A model generated the notes under the pieces. That model was given only the letters and a program-made list of their open reading frames with translations, was not told the origin of the DNA and did not search any database. Shown here in pieces: positions 56,745-64,000 of a stretch of 64,000 nucleotides of DNA (position 1 is the stretch's first letter; every line of letters starts with the position of its first letter). This DNA is from Urechidicola croceus (GTDB lineage Bacteria; Bacteroidota; Bacteroidia; Flavobacteriales; Flavobacteriaceae): positions 1 to 64,000 of the forward strand of contig NZ_CP017478.1 in the NCBI RefSeq assembly GCF_001761325.1, written 5' to 3'. The position numbers and the translations under genes are program-made.

Positions 56745-56847
56745 AAATATTTAAAAGGTGTGAAATTTCACTATGTTTCTGAAATGAAAGAAGTGATTGA
56801 TATTGCCTTAATGAAACAAAAAGTAAAAGGAGCGAAGAGATTTTAAT
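56745..56847 (+). repeat. 103-bp perfect direct repeat, copy 2 (stranded lon 3' end)
   Basis: Identical to 56066-56168 but without an upstream lon reading frame. It includes the first half of the original lon terminator. Confidence 0.97.
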
Positions 56848-56861
56848 CTTCGCTTTTTTTA
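56831..56861. terminator. Original lon terminator, now behind the insertion
   Basis: Stem AGCGAAGA (56831-56838) with TCTTCGCT (56847-56854), then a T run. Its left arm is also the lon coding end. It is shared with the converging frameshifted gene. Confidence 0.85.
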
Positions 56862-57216
56862 TTTTTTGCATTTAATTTTTCTTCACGTCTTTTGGCTTTT
56901 GCAAGTTTTGATCTTTCCCCTTTTTTATTGTCTTCATAAGCCTCAATTGTTTTTAAATCTAAAACTCCTGTAATATCAATATCATAACCAATATTTATTA
57001 ATTTGATTTGTGTGGCTTTAATGTTTTCAGGTGTTTGGTTTGCAATTAATTTACAATCTGTAAGGTGCCAATTAGAGTTGTGTTCTTCTAAATTCTGACA
57101 AGGGATATAACATTGTCCTGGTTTTGGGTTTTTTGGTAAACCTTTATTTTGTGTATATCTAATAAAGTAAATTGTAAATGCGAAAATTGATAATAAGATT
57201 CTTTCATAATTTTCAT
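56843..57216 (-). pseudogene. Frameshifted small peptidoglycan-binding-like protein gene
   Basis: A clean 119-codon frame runs from 57202 to the TAA at 56843, but no start codon lies in it. The ATG codons at 57216 and 57207 are in another frame that soon stops. One added A in the AAA after the ATG at 57207 would join them and give a normal hydrophobic start, MKRILLSIFAFTIYF. The product would be about 121 residues with one repeat unit, IKLINIGYDIDITGVLDLKT, like those of the two genes upstream, then a Lys/Arg-rich tail. It is either broken by a one-base deletion or a homopolymer sequencing error. Confidence 0.72.
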
Positions 57217-58214
57217 TTCTTTTTCTTTAAATCATTTTTGTATTGATTTTGAGCAATTATAGTTTTCTCATCTAAAATTCCAGTTAAATCCACATCGTAA
57301 CCTAAATTTTTAAGTTTTAATTGGAAAACCTTTAATTTTTCTTGTTGAATGTAATTATATAATTTTTGTTCATTTTTTTTGAATTCAGAAGAGTCAAAAT
57401 TTGAAATAGAATCTTTAATATAAAAGTCAGTGCTAACTTTAGTTGTTAAGTGATTTAAAGAATCATTTCTCTTAATTCTTTTTTTTAAAACTATAGTATC
57501 ACCTTTTTCCCAAGAACCTGATACTGTATATTTTTCATTAAACTCAATTTTGGAAGTTCCAAATTTCTTATTAAGTTTTCTTTTTTGTTTATTTAAATTA
57601 GACCTTTTGCCTTTTAAATAATCTTTAAATGCATCGAAAGTATTTCTGTCAAGAAAACCATTAATTGAAACATCATAACCTTCTTTTTTTAATTTATATT
57701 GAGTAACCTCAATATTTATAAGGTTTAGATCCTCCGTATATTGACAATCTATTTCTTCCCATTTATTATTTTGAGTTCTATATTCTTTATGAATCATTAT
57801 TAAACAATATCCATTTTTATTTTTAGAATAAGTATATGAGGTATTATTTTTAATATGATAATAATTGTAGAATGATGATGTAGTTGCATTGTCCAATTCA
57901 CCAGTTATATTGAGGCTATATCCTAATTGATTGAGGCTAGTTTGAATTGCTTTAATTTCTTTATCGGTTAAATATTTCTTGTTTTTTGAATTTATGAATT
58001 TTTCAAGCGTTGTATTTCCATCTTCATCATAGCAAAATATTTCAGAGGCTGTGTAATTATTTAATATACTTGAATTTTTATTTAGTTGTTTTTCTTGAAT
58101 ATAATTACTGATAGAATCAAATTCTTTTTTTGTAAGATGTATAGTGTCTTTTTTAAAATTTTGTGCATTAGCAGATACACTCAAAAGAATAATAAGCAAT
58201 AATAATTTTTTCAT
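57213..58214 (-). CDS. Exported protein with three peptidoglycan-binding-like repeats
   Basis: A 333-residue exported protein with signal peptide (about 1-17, SANAQ). Three units resemble the PG_binding_1 pattern 'Q..L..LGYd....TG.lD..T..A...Y': about 84-120 (LNQLGYSLNITGELDNATTSSF), 175-205 (LKKEGYDVSINGFLDRNTFDAF) and 298-328 (LKNLGYDVDLTGILDEKT). The linkers are rich in Lys and Asn. There is no enzyme domain, so it is probably a wall-associated or structural protein. It ends in LKKKK and its stop overlaps the next, frameshifted paralogue (ATGA). Confidence 0.78.
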   Translation of the reverse strand: MKKLLLLIILLSVSANAQNFKKDTIHLTKKEFDSISNYIQEKQLNKNSSILNNYTASEIFCYDEDGNTTLEKFINSKNKKYLTDKEIKAIQTSLNQLGYSLNITGELDNATTSSFYNYYHIKNNTSYTYSKNKNGYCLIMIHKEYRTQNNKWEEIDCQYTEDLNLINIEVTQYKLKKEGYDVSINGFLDRNTFDAFKDYLKGKRSNLNKQKRKLNKKFGTSKIEFNEKYTVSGSWEKGDTIVLKKRIKRNDSLNHLTTKVSTDFYIKDSISNFDSSEFKKNEQKLYNYIQQEKLKVFQLKLKNLGYDVDLTGILDEKTIIAQNQYKNDLKKKK

Positions 58215-58224
58215 AGTAAATATT

Positions 58225-59087
58225 TTATTTCTTTTTCTTTAAATCTTTTTTGTATTGATCTTGAGCAATTTTAGTTTTTTCATCTAAAATACCTGTGATA
58301 TCGATATCATACCCTAAGTTTTTTAATTTGAGTTGGTAGTCTCTTAATTCGTGGTCTTTTTTGTTATTCAATTTTTTAAAATATGCTTCGTACGCCAAAA
58401 TAGTTAAATTATCAATGTAGCCAGAAGTTTTAATATTAGTATAGCCAAGATCAATAAATTCTTTTTGAATGGATTTTAGGGCTATTGAATCTAGTAATGC
58501 TAAGTTACAATCAATATAGAACCAACCTTTAATTTCAGCATTATTATACTTCATGAAGCAGTCATTTTGACTGTAATTAAATTTTGTATAATCTATTTTT
58601 TCTCTGATACTATTTAATTTATTTGATACAATCGAAGGAAAATATTGACATTGTACTGATTTATATAATGTCGAATCTTTATTTGCATCTGAATATGCGA
58701 TAGTACAATTTTCAACTTTGCTTGTTTTAGCCCAACTATAATCAGGATGCGTTGAGTTATATTTTTCAATAATTTTATCTTTAACTTCTGAACAATTTTC
58801 TTTTTCCCATTTTTTAAATTTACCTTTAGAATTACTGCAAATACTGTAGCATTTCGAACTATCAATTTTAAACTTTCGAGTTCTTTTGTTATAACTTTTT
58901 TGTTGAGTTTTACTTAATTTGAATTTATGAATAGTGACAGAATCAAATTTAAAATTATATTTTTTTCCCATTTTAATATTGAGTCTTTTGGTGTGTGGTT
59001 GCCACATATTTTGTTTGCAGAAACAATTTCTGGTGAAAAAAGTGTTAATGAAATGAATAAAACAGAAATAGTTAATAATTTTTTCAT
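58225..59087 (-). pseudogene. Frameshifted exported peptidoglycan-binding-like paralogue
   Basis: The frame from 59007 to 58225 (260 codons) carries the body of the protein but starts inside a region whose signal peptide is in another frame. An ATG at 59087 opens LLTISVLFISLTLFS ... VSANK, a good signal peptide, and runs into the body if one A is added to the run of seven A at 58960-58966. The repaired product would have 287 residues. The C-terminal unit LKNLGYDIDITGILDEKT is nearly the same as in the gene downstream. Either a one-base deletion, a switchable homopolymer, or a sequencing error. Confidence 0.72.
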
Positions 59088-59097
59088 AGCAAATATT

Positions 59098-59556
59098 TTA
59101 TTTCTTTTTCACATTTTTTTCATACAATTCAATCCAATCTTGAACTGACATTTTTTGTATTAATTCGGCAATCAAATCAAATGGAATTTCTTCAGGTTTT
59201 TTAAAACGAATACAACTTTTACCCATATCTAATTTACGCTTGCAGTGTTTCGGATATTCTGCAACAAACCAATTTAATAATTCAGGTTTAGCATATATTC
59301 CCATATGGTATAACGCAATAAAATTCTTTTGTGATGCAATGCTTGCAAATGGTAAAGGTAGTTCTGGGGTACAATGGTAGCCATTTGGGTAGATGTTTTT
59401 TGGAACAACATATCCTATCATTCCATAACTCATAGTTTCTTCAAACCCTTTAGGAATATTGTCTAAAATTGTTTGACGTAATTTATTGAAATATGGAATA
59501 CGTTCTTCAGGTACTTTTGAGATATATTCATCAGGATATTTCGCAGGTATTTGCAT
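59098..59556 (-). CDS. DUF1801 domain protein
   Basis: A 152-residue cytoplasmic protein of the DUF1801 (YdhG-like) fold. Its marks are VPEERIPYFNKLRQTILDNIPKGFEETMSYGMIGY, then ALYHMGIYAKPELLNWF, and MGKSCIRFKKPEEIPFDLIAELI. These are typical of the family, whose role is unknown. It lies upstream of the repeat-protein genes on the same strand with a 10-base gap to their first start codon. Confidence 0.9.
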   Translation of the reverse strand: MQIPAKYPDEYISKVPEERIPYFNKLRQTILDNIPKGFEETMSYGMIGYVVPKNIYPNGYHCTPELPLPFASIASQKNFIALYHMGIYAKPELLNWFVAEYPKHCKRKLDMGKSCIRFKKPEEIPFDLIAELIQKMSVQDWIELYEKNVKKK

Positions 59557-59589
59557 AGTTTATTTTTTACTACGCCAATTTAAGGAAAA

Positions 59590-59660
59590 TTACTTAAAAT
59601 ATTTTTTTGATTGTTCCCAATGTTTCACTATTTGAAAAACTTCTTCGAGTTTTCCCAATG
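59590..59660 (-). repeat. Imperfect tandem repeat at the 3' end of mazG
   Basis: The end of mazG (HWENSKKFFK, stop) is followed 38 bases later by a second copy that reads HWEQSKKYFK, stop, in the next frame. The DNA copies start with the same CATTGGGAA and diverge after it. Confidence 0.7.
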
Positions 59661-60407
59661 TACATCCATTTCAGTGAGTGACATATCAGATAATTGTTTA
59701 CCCTCTTTTTTGGCTGCTTCTTCTAAGAATTGGAATCGTTGGATAAATTTTTTATTGGTTCGTTCTAAAGCGTCTTCAGGATTGACTTTGATAAATCTTG
59801 CGTAGTTTACCATAGAAAACAGAACGTCACCAAACTCCGATTCTATTTTATCAGTGTTTCCTGTTTTAATTTCCTCATTTAATTCATTTAGTTCTTCTTG
59901 AACTTTTTCCCAAACTTGCTCTGGATGTTCCCAGTCAAAACCTATTCCAGCAACTTTATCTTGTATTCTGTTAGCTTTAACTATTGCGGGAAGTGATTTC
60001 GGAACACCTTCTAAAACCGACGTTTTGCCTTCTTTTAGTTTTAGTTTCTCCCAATTCTTCTTTACTTCTTCTTCATCTTTTACCTTAACATCTCCGTAAA
60101 TATGCGGATGTCGATGAATCAATTTATCACATATTTCATTGGCAACATCGGCAATGTCAAAATCTTTTGTTTCAGAACCAATTTTAGCATAAAAAAAAAT
60201 ATGAAGTAGTAAATCTCCAAGTTCTTTTTTTACTTCTTCGAGGTCATTATCCAAAATTGCGTCACCTAACTCATAAGTTTCCTCAATTGTTAAATGACGC
60301 AATGTTTGAATAGTTTGTTTTTTGTCCCATGGACATTCGAGACGCAACTCATCCATTATGGTTAATAACCTATCAAATGCTTTTAGTTGCTGCTCACGAT
60401 TGTTCAT
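59628..60407 (-). CDS. mazG: Nucleoside triphosphate pyrophosphohydrolase MazG
   Basis: Hydrolyses (d)NTPs to monophosphates, cleaning the pool and lowering alarmones. It has 259 residues with two MazG domains. The first has ECPWDKKQT, then EETYELGDAI and KKELGDLLLHI (the EExxE/ExxD metal motif). The second begins near 165 with VQEELNELNEEI and ESEFGDVLFSMVNYAR. The gene directly abuts the DUF5606 gene. The stop at 59628 is followed by a second, out-of-frame copy of its last codons, so the C-terminus may once have been longer. Confidence 0.94.
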   Translation of the reverse strand: MNNREQQLKAFDRLLTIMDELRLECPWDKKQTIQTLRHLTIEETYELGDAILDNDLEEVKKELGDLLLHIFFYAKIGSETKDFDIADVANEICDKLIHRHPHIYGDVKVKDEEEVKKNWEKLKLKEGKTSVLEGVPKSLPAIVKANRIQDKVAGIGFDWEHPEQVWEKVQEELNELNEEIKTGNTDKIESEFGDVLFSMVNYARFIKVNPEDALERTNKKFIQRFQFLEEAAKKEGKQLSDMSLTEMDVHWENSKKFFK

Positions 60408-60833
60408 TTATGCTTCGGTTTCAGTTTTTGTTTCTTCATCTTCAGAGATTGAAGCGAAGTCAAAATTGTTTTGAACTAATAAATTATACCATTGTAATAC
60501 TTTCTTGATATTTGATGCATACACGCGCTCGTCATCATAGTTAGGTAATACTTCGCTAAAATAAGCAGTCAATTTATTAGCACTTTCTTTATGACTGATA
60601 CATTCTTTACCCTCTTCTTTTTCAAAAATTGTTTTGAAAATTAATTTCAAAGGCATTTCTTCTTCATAAGTATATATAGCAATATTGTCTAATACACTTA
60701 CATTGTGTGTAGCACTAATTGGAGTACGTTTTTTATCTATTAAAGATTCAACAATAATTCCTCCTTTTGATTGTGCAATAATTTCGTATAATCCTGGTTT
60801 ACCGGTAATTGAAATAATTTTTTCTAAGCTCAT
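60408..60833 (-). CDS. DUF5606 protein
   Basis: A 141-residue cytoplasmic protein. The N-terminal SLEKIISITGKPGLYEIIAQSKGGIIVESLIDKKR looks like a small SH3-like barrel. The middle has MPLKLIFKTIFEKEEGKE, and the C-terminal tail is acidic. It belongs to DUF5606, found between def and mazG in flavobacteria; role unknown. It is 4 bases after def and directly before mazG, so the three form an operon. Confidence 0.88.
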   Translation of the reverse strand: MSLEKIISITGKPGLYEIIAQSKGGIIVESLIDKKRTPISATHNVSVLDNIAIYTYEEEMPLKLIFKTIFEKEEGKECISHKESANKLTAYFSEVLPNYDDERVYASNIKKVLQWYNLLVQNNFDFASISEDEETKTETEA

Positions 60834-60837
60834 AATT

Positions 60838-61425
60838 TTATTTTTTTTTCGGGTTAAAAAAACGCATTCTATAATCCGATTTTATTTTCCCTTTTGAAAT
60901 ATTATCTAATTTCTTTTTTATTAATCTTTTTTTAAGCGATGAAAGTTTATCAGTAAATAATATACCTTCAATATGATCATATTCATGTTGAACAACTCTT
61001 GCAGCCAAGCCAGTTAAAACATCTGTATGCTTTTTAAAGTTTTCATCAAAATATTCGATAGTTATAGTTTCATTTCTAAAAACATCTTCTCGCACATCAG
61101 GTATGCTTAGACAACCTTCATTAAAAGACCATTCATCACCTGTCTCTTCAATGATTTTAGCATTGATAAATACTTTTTTAAAGTCTGCTAAAAATTCTCT
61201 CTCTTCTTTTTCTAAATCTTCATCATCAGCAAAAGGAGATGTATCAACTAAAAACAAACGAACAGCTTTTCCTATTTGTGGAGCTGCTAATCCTACACCA
61301 TGAGCATTGTCCATGGTTTCTTTCATGTTTTCAATTAACTCATTTAGTTTTGGGTATTCGTTATTAATATCTACAGCAACTTTTCTTAAAACAGGGTCGC
61401 CATATGCAATAATAGGTAAAATCAT
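60838..61425 (-). CDS. def: Peptide deformylase
   Basis: Metalloenzyme that removes the formyl group from new proteins. It has 195 residues. The three motifs are GVGLAAPQIG, EGCLSIPD (Cys metal ligand) and QHEYDHIEG (HExxH ligands and catalytic Glu). Insertions between motifs 1 and 2 (DEDLEKEEREFL) are normal for the Bacteroidota form. It leads the def-DUF5606-mazG operon, with a promoter element at 61446-61453. Confidence 0.97.
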   Translation of the reverse strand: MILPIIAYGDPVLRKVAVDINNEYPKLNELIENMKETMDNAHGVGLAAPQIGKAVRLFLVDTSPFADDEDLEKEEREFLADFKKVFINAKIIEETGDEWSFNEGCLSIPDVREDVFRNETITIEYFDENFKKHTDVLTGLAARVVQHEYDHIEGILFTDKLSSLKKRLIKKKLDNISKGKIKSDYRMRFFNPKKK

Positions 61426-61445
61426 ATTTTAATTTTTATCGTGTG

Positions 61446-61453
61446 CAAAAGTA
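61446..61453 (-). promoter_or_regulatory. Bacteroidota -7 promoter element (TACTTTTG) of the def operon
   Basis: TACTTTTG on the minus strand, 21 bases before the def start. Confidence 0.6.
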
Positions 61454-61505
61454 CGATATTAGATACAATTTTTAGTAGTTTTGGTTCAATATTGATTTTT
61501 TTATA

Positions 61506-62177
61506 ATGGATTGGAAAAAGTATTGGAATAATAATGCGCAAGAGACAGCTGGTGATACAATGAGACAAGTGCAGCGTAGAGATATTGAAAGTACATTACT
61601 TACAGTAGATCATATTATAAAAAAATTAAACATTCAATCAAGTGATGAAGTACTAGATGTATGTTGTGGTAATGGTATATTAACACAAAAAATATCTGAA
61701 AAGTGTAATTCAATTATTGGCGTTGATCATTCAGAGGAATTATTAAAAACAGCCAATCAAGAATATTCCGGCACCAATATTTCATACATACAATCTTCGG
61801 CTACAAATTTGAGCTCAACATTAGGTGAAAAGAAATTTGATAAGATTTATTTACAGTTCTCATTTCAATATTTTGATAAGAAAGGTGAAGGAGAAAAAGT
61901 AATTTCTGAAATGTTAAAATGTTTAAAACCAAAGGGTGAAATTTTTATTGGCGATATCACCAATTTTGACAAACTATCAACTTTTTATTATACTACAAGA
62001 TTAAAATTTTATTATTACAGGAGTACTTTTTTAGGTACAAATACAATGGGGAAATTCTGGAAAAAATCAGAATTAGATACTATTTGCAAGAAATTAAATG
62101 TGAAAGGAATCTTTTTTGATCAACCAGAAGACTTGCCTTATTCTTATTATAGATTTGATTATTTAATTAAAAATTAA
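61506..62177 (+). CDS. Class I SAM-dependent methyltransferase
   Basis: A 223-residue cytoplasmic methyltransferase. Motif I is VLDVCCGNGILTQKI, the acidic end of strand 2 is IIGVDHSEELL, and motif IV-V follows at FDKIYLQFSFQYF, then MLKCLKPKGEIFIGDI. The C-terminal half has an aromatic cluster (RLKFYYYRSTFLG) that may bind a lipid or sugar substrate. The substrate is not identifiable. Its 3' end overlaps the converging DUF1919 gene by four bases. Confidence 0.88.
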   Translation: MDWKKYWNNNAQETAGDTMRQVQRRDIESTLLTVDHIIKKLNIQSSDEVLDVCCGNGILTQKISEKCNSIIGVDHSEELLKTANQEYSGTNISYIQSSATNLSSTLGEKKFDKIYLQFSFQYFDKKGEGEKVISEMLKCLKPKGEIFIGDITNFDKLSTFYYTTRLKFYYYRSTFLGTNTMGKFWKKSELDTICKKLNVKGIFFDQPEDLPYSYYRFDYLIKN

Positions 62178-62863
62178 CCTTTGTAGGTTGTTCGTTTTAT
62201 CGTTTTTTCTACGATCCATTTGGTTACATCATAATATAAAAAGGAAATTTTGAATAGTTTAATACCATTTGGAACAATCGTTTTATCATCTTTATGATGC
62301 TCGTTTACTCCAATATGCGCAGGATTATTAAACGTTTTTTTCTCTTTTAAGGTAAATGAAATTTTATTTTTGAAAGGTAGTTGATGAAATTTTTTAAAAA
62401 TTTCTTCATCTGCTTTCCAAGCATCACATATTTTAAAGTAATAATTATCTTTGTTCGTTTCTTCAAGCATTCTTTGCGTTCTGCGAACCCATTTAGTACC
62501 TGCTTCCTTAGGTGTTTTATAATGAGTGAAATGTAATTCAACATCTCCAAGTAATGCTAATGGGTAAGTTAATTCACGAAAAGGGTACTTGCTTTTATCA
62601 ATAAATTGTAACTCCTGAGCCATATAATGATCGAAATTAGAAAGTAATTTCATATAACAATCACCATAAATTCCGACTCCAGCAAATGGGGAGTTATAAG
62701 GTCTTTCGTACCATTGATATACTGCGCCACCCCAACAATTATCAGCAATTATTACAAAATTTTTATCTTTTAAAAGTTTTTTTTCTTTTTTTAGAATAAA
62801 CTTTTTAAAATAGACTCTTGATTTTCGTCTTATGTAAACATATATTTTTCTAAAGGGATTCAT
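62174..62863 (-). CDS. DUF1919 protein (glycan-related)
   Basis: A 229-residue protein of the DUF1919 family, often found in exopolysaccharide and capsule loci. Its marks are FVIIADNCWGGAVYQWYERPYNSPFAGV near residue 36 and YPLALLGDVELHFTHYKT near 98, then AGTKWVRRTQRM. A basic N-terminus without clear signal suggests a cytoplasmic enzyme. Reaction unknown. It begins 3 bases after ruvX and is probably cotranscribed with it. Confidence 0.85.
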   Translation of the reverse strand: MNPFRKIYVYIRRKSRVYFKKFILKKEKKLLKDKNFVIIADNCWGGAVYQWYERPYNSPFAGVGIYGDCYMKLLSNFDHYMAQELQFIDKSKYPFRELTYPLALLGDVELHFTHYKTPKEAGTKWVRRTQRMLEETNKDNYYFKICDAWKADEEIFKKFHQLPFKNKISFTLKEKKTFNNPAHIGVNEHHKDDKTIVPNGIKLFKISFLYYDVTKWIVEKTIKRTTYKG

Positions 62864-62866
62864 TTT

Positions 62867-63277
62867 TTAATTTTGGTCTAAATATGTTTGTAAAATAATG
62901 GTGGCACTTATTTGATCAATCAACCCTTTATCTTGTCGTTTTTTCTTTTTTAATCCACCATCAATCATTGCTTGAAAAGCCATTTTTGATGTGAATCGTT
63001 CATCAATTCTTTTAATAGGAATTACAGGATATTTATTTGTTAGTTTTTTAATGAAATCAATGATAAGTACTTCACTTTCACTAGCAGAATAATCCATTTG
63101 CTTTGGCTCACCTACAATAAAAAGTTCTACATTTTCAGATGATAAATAGTCATCTAAAAATATGAAAATATCTTTGGTATTGACAGTGTCTATTCCAAAC
63201 GCAATCATTTGCATTTCGTCTGTAACAGCAATTCCAGTTCTTTTTTTACCGTAATCAAAGGCTAAAATTCGGGCCAT
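62867..63277 (-). CDS. ruvX: Holliday-junction resolvase-like protein YqgF
   Basis: RNase H-fold nuclease (136 residues from the ATG at 63277) acting in pre-16S rRNA processing and possibly recombination. Motifs are ARILAFDYGKKRTGIAV (first Asp), LFIVGEPKQMDYSASE, RIDERFTSKMAFQAM and KKRQDKGLIDQISATIIL (last Asp). A longer reading from 63298 adds seven residues before the canonical start and is less likely. The promoter element is at 63296-63303, which also favours the shorter form. Confidence 0.94.
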   Translation of the reverse strand: MARILAFDYGKKRTGIAVTDEMQMIAFGIDTVNTKDIFIFLDDYLSSENVELFIVGEPKQMDYSASESEVLIIDFIKKLTNKYPVIPIKRIDERFTSKMAFQAMIDGGLKKKKRQDKGLIDQISATIILQTYLDQN

Positions 63278-63295
63278 TAATAGTTTATTTTTTTG

Positions 63296-63303
63296 CAAAA
63301 GTA
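63296..63303 (-). promoter_or_regulatory. Bacteroidota -7 promoter element (TACTTTTG) of ruvX
   Basis: TACTTTTG on the minus strand, 19 bases before the ATG at 63277. It overlaps the upstream codons of the longer reading. Confidence 0.58.
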
Positions 63304-63364
63304 ACTATTTATTTCAGTAATAAATAAAAAGTATATTTTTGAGGTGAATTTATTATTGGATAAT

Positions 63365-63372
63365 TATCTTTG
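63365..63372 (+). promoter_or_regulatory. Bacteroidota -7 promoter element (TATCTTTG) of dapD
   Basis: TATCTTTG lies 19 bases before the dapD start; TTTG at 63338-63341 is a possible -33 element with a slightly long spacer. Confidence 0.57.
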
Positions 63373-63391
63373 TTTTTTAATTAAAAACCGA

Positions 63392-64000
63392 ATGAAACAC
63401 ACACAACAAATTATTGAAAACGCTTGGGAAAACCGAGAGTTATTAAAAGAACAAGAAATACAAGATACCATAAGAGAAGTTATTGACTTACTAGATAAAG
63501 GTGAATTGAGAGTTGCCGAACCTATTGAAGATGGGTGGCAAGTCAACGAATGGGTAAAGAAAGCAGTAGTAATGTATTTTCCAATTCAGAAAATGGAAAC
63601 TTTTGAAGTAGGTATCTTTGAATATCATGACAAGATTCCATTAAAAAGAAATTACGCAGAAAGAGGAATAAGAGTAGTTCCTCATGCAGTAGCAAGACAT
63701 GGTTCATATATTTCTTCTGGAACTATTTTAATGCCAAGTTATGTTAATATTGGTGCATATGTTGATGAAGGAACTATGGTTGATACTTGGGCTACTGTTG
63801 GTAGTTGTGCTCAAATAGGTAAGAATGTACATTTGAGTGGAGGAGTAGGAATTGGTGGCGTTCTAGAGCCACTACAAGCAGCTCCAGTAATTATAGAAGA
63901 TAATGTTTTTGTAGGTTCAAGATGTATAGTTGTAGAAGGAGTTAGAGTTGAGAAAGAAGCAGTACTTGGAGCCAATGTGGTATTGACCATGAGTACAAAA
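63392..64000 (+). CDS. dapD: 2,3,4,5-tetrahydropyridine-2,6-dicarboxylate N-succinyltransferase (3' end cut off)
   Basis: Succinylates tetrahydrodipicolinate in the succinylase branch of diaminopimelate and lysine synthesis. 203 codons are visible and the window ends inside the gene (family about 270). The N-terminal helical domain (IIENAWENRELL, WVKKAVVMYF) is followed by the left-handed beta helix with MPSYVNIGAYVDEGTMVDTW, GSCAQIGKNVHLSGGVGIGG and LEPLQAAPVIIEDN. It starts at the ATG at 63392, divergent from ruvX. Confidence 0.97.
   Translation, partial: MKHTQQIIENAWENRELLKEQEIQDTIREVIDLLDKGELRVAEPIEDGWQVNEWVKKAVVMYFPIQKMETFEVGIFEYHDKIPLKRNYAERGIRVVPHAVARHGSYISSGTILMPSYVNIGAYVDEGTMVDTWATVGSCAQIGKNVHLSGGVGIGGVLEPLQAAPVIIEDNVFVGSRCIVVEGVRVEKEAVLGANVVLTMSTK

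Larger units (their letters stand above)
56169..56847 (+). mobile_element. Putative 679-bp one-gene insertion unit at the 3' end of lon
   Basis: The segment between the end of copy 1 and the end of copy 2 of the lon repeat looks inserted: removing it restores lon directly followed by its own hairpin terminator at 56831-56861. It carries one gene (56294-56728). A near-palindrome, TTAAATTAAC-ATA-GTTAACTTTAA, lies close to its left boundary (56183-56206). No integrase or transposase is present, so the mechanism is unknown. It could also be a remnant of a larger island after deletion. Confidence 0.6.

Noticed and set aside
56066-56847. Simple tandem duplication or assembly error as explanation of the lon repeat
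   Set aside because: A plain duplication would not bring in a new gene between copies, and the intact terminator behind copy 2 fits an insertion. An assembly error cannot be excluded, so it is named as a refuting test.

Overview
The window is AT-rich (about 30% GC by eye) chromosomal DNA of a marine-type flavobacterium (Bacteroidota, Flavobacteriaceae-like). The signs are the long-form GAPDH, type IX secretion C-terminal domains, DUF4835, DUF5606 and DUF6913 housekeeping neighbours, a short CarB, a zeaxanthin-type carotenoid operon, and the Bacteroidota promoter element TAnnTTTG in front of many genes. No tRNA, rRNA, CRISPR array, insertion sequence or prophage was seen. Both edges cut genes: dnaA lacks its 5' end and dapD lacks its 3' end.

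Layout. 0-9.7 kb holds dnaA, a low-molecular-weight phosphatase, an RsmI-like methylase, a lysozyme-like protein, the dapF-GNAT-mltG operon, an HtrA protease, GAPDH and a DinB-like protein. 9.7-11.2 kb holds small conserved genes and a NIPSNAP lipoprotein. 11.3-15.0 kb is a five-gene minus-strand operon: a DUF2589 protein, two proteins of unknown function, a cytoplasmic subtilase and a tiny subtilisin-propeptide-like protein. 15.3-26.6 kb is core metabolism and envelope (ligA, dapA, bamD, rpoZ, coaBC, recN, fabI). 26.7-29.5 kb has two secreted T9SS proteins with almost identical tails. 29.5-40.6 kb has a glycosyltransferase, yidC, pyrG, a DEAD-box helicase, an ACT protein beside a decayed membrane-protein gene, a dienoyl-CoA-reductase-like SDR, rpmH and carB. 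40.6-46.9 kb is a carotenoid operon headed by a B12-binding MerR regulator and closed by a photolyase. 46.9-53.5 kb has two hydrolases, a GlmU-like enzyme and an ECF sigma operon. 53.7-59.7 kb has lon, then a rearranged stretch. 59.6-64 kb has mazG, DUF5606, def, a methyltransferase, DUF1919, ruvX and dapD.

Three places stand out. (1) The DUF2589/subtilase operon looks like a dedicated cytoplasmic protease module: the protease has no signal peptide, carries its own prodomain-like region, and is translationally coupled to a separate propeptide-like protein. This is my best candidate for an undescribed system; its function is unknown. (2) The 3' end of lon is duplicated as a perfect 103-bp direct repeat flanking a 679-bp unit with one orphan gene, as if a one-gene element had integrated there. 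Just beyond lie peptidoglycan-binding-like paralogues, two of which are each out of frame by one base, and the mazG end carries a short degenerate repeat. (3) The carotenoid operon starts at a promoter framed by the inverted repeat TTGTTTAA/TTAAACAA, and a half-site lies next to the regulator's own promoter. Together with the B12 motif and the photolyase, this suggests a light-controlled pigment and DNA-repair regulon.

Diaminopimelate (lysine/peptidoglycan) genes dapF, dapA and dapD are scattered rather than clustered; dapD indicates the succinylase route.
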